From: Tepidimicrobium xylanilyticum
GTDB taxonomy: Bacteria > Bacillota > Clostridia > Tissierellales > Tepidimicrobiaceae
Reading direction: 5' to 3'
Assembly (NCBI RefSeq): GCF_900106765.1
Contig: NZ_FNNG01000007.1
Coordinates: 1-64,000 of the forward strand
Length of the DNA stretch: 64,000 nucleotides
Part shown: piece by piece, positions 17,421-25,556 of the stretch
How positions within the stretch are numbered: the first letter of the stretch is position 1
How the letters are laid out: every line of letters starts with the position of its first letter
Notes under the pieces: model-generated
Databases searched by the model: none
Told to the model about the DNA's origin: nothing
The model's input: only the letters and a program-made list of their open reading frames with translations
Position numbers and translations under genes: made by a program

Positions 17421-17563
17421 TTGGAAAACTTAAATAACTTTCAGAACTCTTCTTAGTTAATCAAGAAGATATAATAATTGGAATTACTAACAAACAAATA
17501 TCAGACGTATGCATTTTTATTGGTATAGTAATAGGCCTATCTAAAAATTTTAATATTATATAG
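17421..17563 (+). pseudogene. Decayed coding fragment (unknown)
   Basis: AGGAGG followed by TTG (17421) starts MENLNNFQNSS, which stops after 11 codons. Another frame then continues with LVNQEDIIIGITNKQI and a hydrophobic stretch before a stop at 17561. This looks like a short gene broken by a frameshift, but no family is recognised and chance cannot be excluded. The rest of the 17270-17720 gap holds nothing I can name. Confidence 0.3.
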
Positions 17564-17732
17564 AAAACAAATTGGCCTTCCTGTAAAATATTATAAGAGT
17601 ATACTAAATAATGGGCTTAATTAGCACTAGCTTCTTAATTTAGAGGTGAATACATTATATAATAAGATTACATTATAAGAACTAGTAATTCCCCTAAAAT
17701 TAAAAGTTCATTTTACATATGGAGGTGTTAAT

Positions 17733-18026
17733 ATCAGAAAGTTAATGGATAGTGTTGCAAAATCGGTAGAAATTAAAGGATCTTTTTACTATTTTTTTTG
17801 GATAACTTTTATTGGAACACAGCTATTAATTGATTACAGTAATTATGAATATTATAAATTTATGACGACTGTTAGAACGGTATATTTAGCAATCTATTTT
17901 ATATTGGTCTTATCTTCCTATGTCTATTATAAACTCAACAAGAAGGATTCAAAAAATACTAGAAATTATATGATAATACTAGGTGTGCTATTAGTTTCTT
18001 ACTTGTTTAAACTTAGTAGATTATGA
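17733..18026 (+). CDS. Small three-helix membrane protein, possible ATC start
   Basis: The frame encodes about 97 residues with three hydrophobic helices (from residues near 17, 45 and 79), separated by Lys-rich loops. No known family. The first ATG (17745) lies 19 bases after the only good ribosome binding site, GGAGGTG (17722-17728). An in-frame ATC at 17733 sits at normal spacing and would add IRKL. Either an unusual ATC start is used, or translation begins weakly at 17745. A terminator follows directly, so the gene is probably monocistronic. Confidence 0.6.
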   Translation: MRKLMDSVAKSVEIKGSFYYFFWITFIGTQLLIDYSNYEYYKFMTTVRTVYLAIYFILVLSSYVYYKLNKKDSKNTRNYMIILGVLLVSYLFKLSRL

Positions 18027-18035
18027 AATGAGAAC

Positions 18036-18098
18036 GGATCATTTGCATTAATTCAAAACCCTATGGAAGGGGATGCAAATTGATCCGCTTTTTTGCAT
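18036..18098 (+). terminator. Intrinsic terminator after the small membrane protein
   Basis: GGATCATTTGCAT (18036-18048) pairs with ATGCAAATTGATCC (18073-18086, one bulge) and is followed by GCTTTTTTGC. Confidence 0.75.
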
Positions 18099-18167
18099 TA
18101 ATTTGAAACTTTTTTAAGCTTTTATCCGTCTTATATATAGAATCTTGTTTTTAGGAGGTGCTTTAAA

Positions 18168-18650
18168 ATAGAACTATCTACAAAAGAATTTGAAACATTA
18201 TTCAAAAAATATAAAGGCGATATCTATAGAATAGCATATACCTATGTAAATAATGAAGCAGACGCTCTAGATATTGTCCAAGAAACAGCCTATCAGGCTT
18301 ATATTTCAAAAGATAAAATAAAAGACAAGCTTAAGTTTAAATCATGGCTTTTAAAAATAGCCGTCAATAAATCGAAAGATCTACTTAGAAAAAATAAAAA
18401 TATTCTATTAGATGATTTATCAAGTGCAAAAGTGCTGAAAACAGAGGAAAAAGAAAGTATTAATATGTTCATGGATAATTTAAAAACCTTATCTATAGAT
18501 GAAAAGAACATTATTGTTTTAAAAATATATTTTGAATATACCTTTGAAATAATTTCAGATGAACTAAAGATGCCAATAAGCACAGTTAAGACAAAATATT
18601 ATAGAGCATTGGAAAAATTAAAGATTGAGGAGGGTGTATATGACAGATAA
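18168..18650 (+). CDS. ECF-type RNA polymerase sigma factor, apparently started at ATA
   Basis: A 160-residue sigma-70 family factor. Region 2: FETLFKKYKGDIYRIAYTYV, then EADALDIVQETAYQAY and FKSWLLKIAVNKSKDLLRK. Region 4: LSIDEKNIIVLKIYFEYTFEIISDEL and MPISTVKTKYYRALEKLK. Conserved region 2 reaches back to the first codons, yet there is no ATG, GTG or TTG between the AGGAGGTG site (18153-18160) and codon 89. The codon at ideal distance is ATA (18168). So either ATA is the start or the start codon is mutated. The gene overlaps its anti-sigma partner by 11 bases. In such pairs the sigma factor is held by the membrane partner and released by envelope stress. Confidence 0.85.
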   Translation: MELSTKEFETLFKKYKGDIYRIAYTYVNNEADALDIVQETAYQAYISKDKIKDKLKFKSWLLKIAVNKSKDLLRKNKNILLDDLSSAKVLKTEEKESINMFMDNLKTLSIDEKNIIVLKIYFEYTFEIISDELKMPISTVKTKYYRALEKLKIEEGVYDR

Positions 18651-19893
18651 GTTAAGAAATATGTTGAATAGTATTCCTCTTCCTGATAATTTAGATGAAA
18701 GTATAAACTTAGGTTTTGAAAAGGGAAAAGAATATAATAACATCAGAAAAACAGAATTAAAAAGATCATTAATTGCTGTAGCAGCTTCATTAACTATAAT
18801 TATCAGTTCAATAAGTATAATAGGATTAGAAAGGGTCGAAGCAGCCCTAAAACAAGTGCTACAATATGTTCCCGGATATAATATTCTAGTGAATAAAGAT
18901 GAAGGAATAGTTTTAACCCTTAAAGAACAAGTATATTATGAGGAGGATGAAACCTTTGTTAAGATTATAGCTGCATCTAAATTGGATAATAACCTAACAG
19001 TTAGCATAGAAAGTAATTATGACTTAATTGATAATGAAAAAGTTTTGTTAAAAGATGAAAAAAATAATATCTCCCATCCAAAAATCTGTGGTAAAGCAGG
19101 CGGTGGAGATTTTTGGCAAGGAGATTATATTTATGAAGTAGAAGGAGAATATAGGGATTATAGCTTGATATTGGGAAACTTGGAGATTCCTTTCACTCTA
19201 GAAAATGCAAAAGAAGTAGAAGATTTTTTACAACTAGGGCCCTATGCTCAAGATAAGGGAATTAGCATTGTAGCCATTAAAAAACCTATGGATGATAAAA
19301 TTATGGTAAGTTTATTGAATAGATCCAAAGATAGAAAAATTGTAGACTATCCCTTTGAAGAAAATTTATCCATATCTGTTTGGAACCCTACTTTAAACAT
19401 AGATAAAAGCATGTATCTAATAGATAAGGAAGGAAATAAAACATATCCTACAATACCATCTTCCTTTGGTAGCCTAATGTCAGATTTTTATTTCCATATT
19501 ATGGATAAAGAAGGGTTGAAGCTTGTATTGCCTTATGTGAAAGTTAATTATCCCGATTTGAAAACAGAGAAAATTAATATTCAAACACCAGATGATGGCG
19601 AAGTAAAAAATATTAATAAAACTCTAAATTTAGGAGATTTTAAGATAAATGTAGTAGATGTGAGAAAAGATGGGGATGAAATAATAATCAGTTTAAAGGC
19701 TAATCCTTTAGAAGATGAAATATTAGATGATGTAAGAATAGGTGGTATTTCTGGCTATGGAATCTGGTTTAATGAAGATACAGGTTTCACAGAACTATTC
19801 ATAGATAAGGAAGAGGCAGGTAAGGGTTTTTCGATATATTTTGAATCACCAACAACCTTACTTTTAGGAAATTGGGAAATAGAGTTTGAATAA
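18640..19893 (+). CDS. Membrane-anchored anti-sigma factor (DUF4179-type)
   Basis: A 417-residue protein starting at ATG 18640 behind GAGGAGGGTG, overlapping the sigma gene by 11 bases. The cytosolic N-terminal 45 residues (KLRNMLNSIPLPDNLDESIN) should bind the sigma factor. One transmembrane helix (about 46-65) follows. The large outer part is beta-rich, resembling DUF4179/DUF5643 domains found in RsiV-like and other ECF anti-sigma proteins. The order sigma/anti-sigma and the topology support the call; the stimulus is unknown. Confidence 0.85.
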   Translation: MTDKLRNMLNSIPLPDNLDESINLGFEKGKEYNNIRKTELKRSLIAVAASLTIIISSISIIGLERVEAALKQVLQYVPGYNILVNKDEGIVLTLKEQVYYEEDETFVKIIAASKLDNNLTVSIESNYDLIDNEKVLLKDEKNNISHPKICGKAGGGDFWQGDYIYEVEGEYRDYSLILGNLEIPFTLENAKEVEDFLQLGPYAQDKGISIVAIKKPMDDKIMVSLLNRSKDRKIVDYPFEENLSISVWNPTLNIDKSMYLIDKEGNKTYPTIPSSFGSLMSDFYFHIMDKEGLKLVLPYVKVNYPDLKTEKINIQTPDDGEVKNINKTLNLGDFKINVVDVRKDGDEIIISLKANPLEDEILDDVRIGGISGYGIWFNEDTGFTELFIDKEEAGKGFSIYFESPTTLLLGNWEIEFE

Positions 19894-19970
19894 GTTTTAG
19901 AGGGGCTAGGTAATGATGATTAATTTTCTCTAAAGCACAAAATTACTTATAGTCTCGTACTATAATAAAT

Positions 19971-20033
19971 GGGGATGGTTCTGTTTGTATCCTAATCTAT
20001 GAAATTAGGAGTTAACGCAAAAGAACCATTCCC
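19971..20033. repeat. REP-like palindromic element
   Basis: GGGGATGGTTCTGTTTG and CGCAAAAGAACCATTCCC are imperfect inverted arms enclosing a second stem, TCCTAAT/ATTAGGA. Palindromes built on GGGA(C/T)GGTTCTTTTGC are scattered through clostridial genomes as I recall them, and may be mobilised by IS200-like transposases. No transposase is visible here. Confidence 0.6.
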
Positions 20034-20039
20034 GTTACA

Positions 20040-20380
20040 TTACAGGATTTCCAACATTAAATCATTAGAAGGTTATGATTGTTTACAAATTAGATTCCAG
20101 ACAGCTTAAGTATACAAGGTCTTGACTTGCTATTCTTATTTGAACGGTTCTATCCGTGCAACTTCTAATCCCATAGAATACTATGCGACAAAAACTGTCC
20201 TTCTTGCATTCCATCTCGTGATGGACTGCCTTATCCTAGGTTAGCGATTGATATTTTACTCTCACTATTGGACTTTCACCAACTAGTTTAGCCTAGGTCT
20301 GATATCTAGCAAAAAGACTTGTAGAAAACCTCTGTATGACTTCACCTATCCTAGTTCCAACCTTATTTTACTTCCAAAGT
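20040..20380 (-). ncRNA. Structured non-coding segment, possibly a truncated group II intron domain I
   Basis: No open frame covers this stretch, but the minus strand is unusually GC-balanced and full of short helices: CTAGTTGG-TGAAAGT-CCAATAG, GTCC-ATCACGAGAT-GGAATGCAAGAAGGAC, CATAGTATTCTATG, and GAACCGTTC. GGTGAAAGTCC resembles the conserved hairpin near the start of bacterial group II introns. I see neither a GUGYG 5' boundary, a reverse transcriptase, nor a domain V, so it would be a remnant. It may equally be an unrelated RNA. The palindromic repeat at 19971-20033 lies immediately downstream. Confidence 0.35.
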
Positions 20381-20520
20381 TTAAATTACTATAAATAATC
20401 TTACTCGCCATTTCTTCAGAGTAATGATATCTATAAATTAATATTAATAATTTCCTTCCATCTATATAATTCCCTTTCAGTCATACTTAGCACCTACATT
20501 TTAATTTTTATTTAACCCTT

Positions 20521-20560
20521 ATTAACACATGCTAATTATCTGCAATTATCATGTGTTAAT
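20521..20560. repeat. Inverted repeat, 11-bp arms
   Basis: ATTAACACATG and CATGTGTTAAT face each other across 18 AT-rich bases, upstream of the decayed regulator. It could be an old operator or terminator; no function can be assigned. Confidence 0.4.
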
Positions 20561-20605
20561 CCCATATTTTTGTTTAGTTTAGTTTGCTTGTTGGTCTAAA
20601 TAGAC

Positions 20606-21241
20606 TATGTGACAATTTAGATGATATTGAAAGTGTATAAATCAATTATCAAGACTATAACTAAAACACTTCACATCCTATGAAAAAATATCTATACAAA
20701 ATTGCTTGAGGCCACTTATGTGGATTTAAAATACCATGACAGATCAGAAGCGATATATTTGTTAATTGAATCAATTAAATCTAAAATATACGCTTTTCAA
20801 ATTAGCAATTATAAAAACTTCAGCTACAGTCCTATAGAAAAAAGAATCCTTATCAATATATCAACTATGGCATATAGTTTGTATGTAGATGAAACCTATC
20901 TAAACCTGCTATCCCATATTAGAACGTTACTATATGAGGATAATATTCTTTTTCCAAAATCAGTTATAAACTTGGCAACGCTGTATTATATAAAGGGCGA
21001 ATATGAAAAATCTCTCTATTTTTCAGATAAAGGAATTGAATACTGCATTAAAAATAAAAGTTTAGATATTCTACCTAAATTCTTTTTTAGAAAGTTTACA
21101 TCTGAATTGAATTTAGGCTTTAAAAATTATGAGGAGACTTTAAGAAAGGCAATATTTTTAGCAGAAATAAACGATCAGGAATATATTAAAAACATATTTA
21201 TCAGAAATGCTGAAAAATATTATGGAGTTACAGTCGATTAA
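20606..21241 (+). pseudogene. Remnant of an Rgg/PlcR-like TPR regulator, N-terminus lost
   Basis: The open part (20702-21241, 179 residues) is helical with TPR-like pairs such as LATLYYIKGEYEKSLYFSDKGIEYC, as in the C-terminal region of Rgg/PlcR-type peptide-responsive regulators. Upstream of the apparent TTG, further similar sequence (LCDNLDDIESV, INYQDYN) can be read with stops and frame changes. No helix-turn-helix domain is present. This is therefore the tail of a broken regulator. The family assignment rests on helix pattern only. Confidence 0.6.
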
Positions 21242-21264
21242 ATTGACCTCAAGGCACACAAAAC

Positions 21265-21301
21265 ACCTCAGGCAATTATAACTGCCTGAGGTATATTTTG
21301 T
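21265..21301 (+). terminator. Intrinsic terminator after the regulator remnant
   Basis: A 10-bp perfect stem ACCTCAGGCA/TGCCTGAGGT with an 8-base loop, followed by ATATTTTGTTT. Confidence 0.75.
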
Positions 21302-21384
21302 TTAACCTAACTAACAATGTAATCATTTGATTAACCACATGAGTTTGTTTCTCTTATTGGTATCTCTTATTTCACCGCCCTATT

Positions 21385-21759
21385 TTACAGCTTCATCCAA
21401 AAAACAATTAAATCATCTATTTTTTCATCAGCCTCCAAACCATCCTCAAGTAATTGATATATTTCTTTAAGAGAATCTATAACGGATTCAAGCATAGATA
21501 CCGTCTCTTTTCCCAAGCTGTTGTAGCCTAAACATCTCTCGCAGAAACTCTAATAAAGTGTCCTTCATGAACTAAAAGCCAAAAGGTTTTAGGGGATAAA
21601 TCTTTATCTGATAGGATATCACCTACTTTTTGCACATAGGCAAAGTGTGCTACAGTAAATACTTTTCGCCTACCATAGGCTACACTGGTCAGTGGATTTA
21701 TAAGTATTATTATTAATAAAACTGTTAAGATTATGTAGCTGACTATAAGGATTCTTCAT
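21385..21759 (-). pseudogene. Frameshifted small exported protein of unknown family
   Basis: Minus-strand fragments line up as one former protein: a hydrophobic signal-like start (ILIVSYIILTVLLIIILI), then FAYVQKVGDILSDKDLSPKT and WLLVHEGHFIRVSARDV, then in the next frame GYNSLGKETVSMLESVIDSL and a C-terminus ending VFWMKL. One missing base near 21530 joins the last two parts, and one extra base joins the ATG at 21759 to the signal. No family is recognised. Confidence 0.45.
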
Positions 21760-21952
21760 AAAGTCTCATTTATGTTACAAATTTAAATCTATGACCTCAA
21801 ACCTATTTCCACAACTACAATAATACTACATTTTAGGTATTGTAAACAGGATATATTTTAAAATTATATCATATTATAATGGCGATTATAAATCTATAAG
21901 AGAATAAAGCCTATTTTTATGAATATCATGATTAGATTTGGAACAGAAACTT

Positions 21953-22027
21953 CAAAAGGGACAGCTCTATCTGCATCTTCTTCATTAACTTTGAAATTGA
22001 TGCAAAAACCCCCGTCCCTTTTGCATC
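21953..22027. repeat. REP-like palindromic element
   Basis: CAAAAGGGACAG (from 21953) is inverted relative to CCGTCCCTTTTG (ending 22023), and GATGCAAAA/TTTTTGCATC forms a second nested stem at the right side. It lies just downstream of the nucleotidase stop (22035, leftward) and may also act as its terminator. It is related in style to the element at 19971-20033. Confidence 0.5.
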
Positions 22028-22034
22028 TTTTGTA

Positions 22035-23966
22035 TTATGCAAAAGTTTTCTTCTTGCGTCTTCTAATTATAATTCTTATTAATAAAGCTATTAGGGTTAA
22101 TATAATTAAAATAATGGAATATAGTATTAGAGCTATTCTATTGGGGTTTTTAATCCTTGCAATGATGCTAGGATCATCATCTACTATTTTTCTTCCCTGT
22201 TTTTGACTATAGTATTCTGGTACTTGTGGTATGCCATTTTCTTTATCGAAGGATTTTAAATATTCAGCTAGGGCTAGCCATTCTTTAATCTCATGCCCAC
22301 TGTCATATATTATATGTGCTTCAAAATCCTCGATGGGAACTCCATCCTTGGTCTTAGGAACTATGGACAATAAACCAAAGGATTTATCCCCTACTATTGA
22401 AAGCATTTGTGCAGAATATAGACCTGCTACTACCCGGTAAAGTTTATCGTCTTCAATTTCTTCCCTGCTACCATCTTCTCTTTCTAAATAGACATCTGTA
22501 ACCTTATTAAATATCAGCCTATTAGGATTAAACGTGTAATTAAGCCCCGAAGTGTATAATTGGGCAACACTCATAATTGGAGCAATGGATGCGTCTACCT
22601 CTGCAACGGTTTTTAGCTCTTTTCCAGTCAAGTATACTGAAATCAATGGATAGCCTGAAACCTTGTCTGCTCCTATTCCTAGAGAACTTACGGTAAATAC
22701 ATGGTCCACCGTTATATATCCTTTTACGAAGGAACCTCTTATAGTTCCATTAGGTACGATTGCAACGGCAATTGGCTCATAATTCTCTCCTTCTGCTTTC
22801 TTAACAGCATAAATATAAGAATCACTAATGAGATTGCCTAAGATATCCTCCCCATGCTCACTACCTAGCTTTCCTAAAGGTGTAAAGCTAAATGGACTAT
22901 AAGCTAAAACCTCATCGAAAGTTAGATTAAATCTGTCTAAATATTTATCCTGTACAATGGATTTATAATATTCTATTTCCTCAGAAATAGTTTCATCCAT
23001 TGGTATAGAATCAGTTATGGGCTCTAATCTATAATCCTTTAAGTGCCATTTATTATCTTGACCTGGAGAAATATTTATTATGCCTAAGTTTTCCCCATAC
23101 TGGCCACAAGAAGCTATTATGGTATTTCCTACTATTATAGGTTCATGAAGAGTTGTATGGGTATGTGCACTTATTATAACGTCTATATCTGGGATCTCCT
23201 TGGCTAATATCTCGTCTTCCGATTTTGATTTATCGCTGCTAGTCCCCGAATGGGATAAGCATATTATTAAATCTACGTTCTCTTCGTCCTTTAATATATT
23301 AACCATATTTTTTGCTGCCTTAATTTGGTCTGTGAATTCAACTCCGGCCATAGGAGCATTGGAATCTGCTTCCTTTCCCATTAGACCAAATATCCCTATC
23401 TTAAAACCCTTTCTTTCAATTATGACATAATCTTTTACTCCATATTCCACCATGGATTTTTTCAATTTCTCTAATTCTGGTGATAAAAGTTCATTGTCAT
23501 CTTCAGGAAAGAATATATTGGAGGCTACAATTTCAGGTAGTGGATCTCTACTATTCTTTGCAGCCATTAAACTCTCTGCTAATCCCTCTGCCCTGAAATC
23601 AAACTCATGATTTCCAAAGGTGGTCACATCATATCCCATTTTCCCCATTATCCTAAGAGCTGGGGAATCGGTAGAAAATATAGTTTGAAAAAGGGTTCCC
23701 ATGGAAAAATCCCCACCATCTATCAATAATAAATTTGGGTCCTTTTCCCTCTCACTTTTAATCACAGAATATAGACGAGCATATCCACCTAATGTTTTAA
23801 TCTGTCCTTTTTCCTCAACTTGAAAAGGATAATAATGATCATGCAAGTCATGGGTAAATAGTATTGTTAATGAATTTTTTCCCTCTTCCACAAAAGTCTT
23901 ATGAGGAATAGCCATAGCTATTAAAAGAATCATTAAAATTAACAATACCTTAATATTCCTTTTCAT
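22035..23966 (-). CDS. Membrane-anchored 5'-nucleotidase / cyclic nucleotide phosphodiesterase family enzyme
   Basis: A 643-residue bimetallic phosphoesterase acting outside the membrane. An N-terminal signal segment (about residues 4-22) and a C-terminal helix with Arg/Lys-rich tail place it at the cell surface. Metallophosphatase motifs in order: FTHDLHDH, GGDFSMGT, FGNHEFD, LSHSG and SAHTHT. The C-terminal 5'-nucleotidase domain includes LGNLISDSY, NGTIRGS and GLNYTFNP. It should release nucleosides and phosphate from nucleotides, but substrate range (UshA-, YfkN- or CpdB-like) cannot be fixed. ATG at 23966 has GGAGGAGAG. It is 20 bases behind nudC. Confidence 0.88.
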   Translation of the reverse strand: MKRNIKVLLILMILLIAMAIPHKTFVEEGKNSLTILFTHDLHDHYYPFQVEEKGQIKTLGGYARLYSVIKSEREKDPNLLLIDGGDFSMGTLFQTIFSTDSPALRIMGKMGYDVTTFGNHEFDFRAEGLAESLMAAKNSRDPLPEIVASNIFFPEDDNELLSPELEKLKKSMVEYGVKDYVIIERKGFKIGIFGLMGKEADSNAPMAGVEFTDQIKAAKNMVNILKDEENVDLIICLSHSGTSSDKSKSEDEILAKEIPDIDVIISAHTHTTLHEPIIVGNTIIASCGQYGENLGIINISPGQDNKWHLKDYRLEPITDSIPMDETISEEIEYYKSIVQDKYLDRFNLTFDEVLAYSPFSFTPLGKLGSEHGEDILGNLISDSYIYAVKKAEGENYEPIAVAIVPNGTIRGSFVKGYITVDHVFTVSSLGIGADKVSGYPLISVYLTGKELKTVAEVDASIAPIMSVAQLYTSGLNYTFNPNRLIFNKVTDVYLEREDGSREEIEDDKLYRVVAGLYSAQMLSIVGDKSFGLLSIVPKTKDGVPIEDFEAHIIYDSGHEIKEWLALAEYLKSFDKENGIPQVPEYYSQKQGRKIVDDDPSIIARIKNPNRIALILYSIILIILTLIALLIRIIIRRRKKKTFA

Positions 23967-23986
23967 CGCTCTCCTCCATTCCCATG

Positions 23987-24817
23987 TTAATATGTTTTTA
24001 TAAACCATTCTATTAATTGAGATCCTAAACTGATAGATTTATTATGCATCCTCAACACTTCTTCCTTAGTAAACCAATTAGCATCTATTATTTCATCTCC
24101 ATCTACTTTTATTTCTCCATCTAAATATTCTGCTGTAAATCCTATCATCATGGAATTTGGGAAGGGCCAAGGTTGAGACCCAAAATACTTTATATTTCTT
24201 ACCTTAATTCCAACTTCCTCATATACTTCCCTTTTTACACATTCCTCAAGGGTTTCCCCATATTCTACAAACCCAGCAATCACACTATATCTTCCATTGG
24301 GAAACTGTCTATTGTGAGCTAGTAATAGCTTATCTCCTTTAGTAACTGCTACTATAATTGCTGGTGAAGTTCTTGGCCAAGTAGTGTTATTACACATGGA
24401 ACATACCATAGCCCTTTCAGATTTACTATCCTTCATATGCATTTTAGAACCACATCTACCACAGTATTGGTTAGACTTTAGCCAATTAAGTAATAATTTG
24501 GCCTTTGAGGCTAAATAATAATAGTTTTCCTCAATGGATTTAGAAAGAGTTTTTAAATCCATTAGTTTGTTTTTTTCATCGTCTAAAATATCGACAAACT
24601 CTCCACAATAGCAATTGTACCCAAAATAAGCTCCCATACATTGAATATTATATATACTTATATTTAATTTAAGAACATCTTTCCTTCGAGGTATAGATAT
24701 TTTCCCGTCTTTCTCATATACCATTAACTTATCATCTCTAAACAAGAACCAATAATCGCCCTCGTCTTCATTATGTAAAGGCTTTACTGATGGCTGAAAT
24801 AGAATATAATCGTCCAT
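23987..24817 (-). CDS. nudC: NAD(+) diphosphatase / RNA deNADding enzyme NudC
   Basis: Zinc-ribbon Nudix hydrolase, 276 residues. The ribbon CGRCG...CSMC is near 120-140. The Nudix box GFVEYGETLEECVKREVYEEVGI is near 186-208, and SQPWPFPNSMM, the NudC signature that recognises the NMN half, follows. These enzymes split NAD(H) into NMN(H) and AMP and remove NAD caps from RNA. A GTAGGAGG site precedes the ATG. It is 10 bases downstream of thymidine kinase, in a tdk-nudC-nucleotidase operon centred on nucleotide turnover. Confidence 0.93.
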   Translation of the reverse strand: MDDYILFQPSVKPLHNEDEGDYWFLFRDDKLMVYEKDGKISIPRRKDVLKLNISIYNIQCMGAYFGYNCYCGEFVDILDDEKNKLMDLKTLSKSIEENYYYLASKAKLLLNWLKSNQYCGRCGSKMHMKDSKSERAMVCSMCNNTTWPRTSPAIIVAVTKGDKLLLAHNRQFPNGRYSVIAGFVEYGETLEECVKREVYEEVGIKVRNIKYFGSQPWPFPNSMMIGFTAEYLDGEIKVDGDEIIDANWFTKEEVLRMHNKSISLGSQLIEWFIKTY

Positions 24818-24827
24818 ATTAAACCTC

Positions 24828-25412
24828 CTACTTATTAAAACCAGATTCTTCTCTTGCTTCTAGGAAGCATTTTCTACATAAAGGCTCATATTCATCAGTA
24901 GCGCCTATTTTAATTCTTTCCATATCCTTTGATTTTCTGTGACTTACCCATCCATCATTACCACATCTTACGCATACAGCATGGTGCTTATATAGGTAAT
25001 CTGCAATAGGCATTAGTTCCTTTACAATCTCAAAAGGCGTTCCAGTAAAATCTATATCTAATCCAGCTACTATAACGGTCAATCCTTTTTCAAGCAAACT
25101 ATTAATACCGGAAACAATATTCTCCACTAATCCACCTAAAAACTGTATTTCATCAATGGCAATTACATCAGGTTCTAACTCATTACAGTACTCTATTATC
25201 TCATCTATATCATTGACTAAAATTGCATTTATTGAAGTCAGATCATGGGTTACAATTGCATTTTTCTTATATCTATTGTCAATGGCAGGTTTAAAAGCTA
25301 ATGTTTTATATTTGGCAATATTAAACCTTTTAACATCCTTTTCTAAACTAGATGTTTTACCTGAAAACATAGAGCCAGTGTGAACAATTAATTTTCCTCT
25401 GTATTGATGCAA
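24828..25412 (-). CDS. tdk: Thymidine kinase
   Basis: Type II (zinc-containing) thymidine kinase for dTMP salvage, 194 residues. The P-loop GSMFSGKTSSL is at 13-23. DVIAIDEIQFLGG is the Walker B/lid region, and AGLDIDFTGTPF follows. Zinc ligands are CVRCG and CRKC near the C-terminus. Start is TTG at 25412 after GGGGGAAATTGTC. It is the first gene of a leftward operon with nudC and the nucleotidase. Confidence 0.93.
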   Translation of the reverse strand: MHQYRGKLIVHTGSMFSGKTSSLEKDVKRFNIAKYKTLAFKPAIDNRYKKNAIVTHDLTSINAILVNDIDEIIEYCNELEPDVIAIDEIQFLGGLVENIVSGINSLLEKGLTVIVAGLDIDFTGTPFEIVKELMPIADYLYKHHAVCVRCGNDGWVSHRKSKDMERIKIGATDEYEPLCRKCFLEAREESGFNK

Positions 25413-25556
25413 GACAATTTCCCCCTTTTTCCTATTAGTTTTTTCTATTATACCATGATTTTTCTAATTTTATCTTGAAAACTTCCTTGTCTATTCACAT
25501 AATTTTTTTTATTGAATATTATGAAGTATCATATGTCCTATAAAGGGGAGTTGCTC

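Noticed and set aside
21919-22206. Rightward 95-codon frame near the palindromic repeat
   Set aside because: It crosses the repeat and the antisense of the nucleotidase C-terminus, with no family resemblance.
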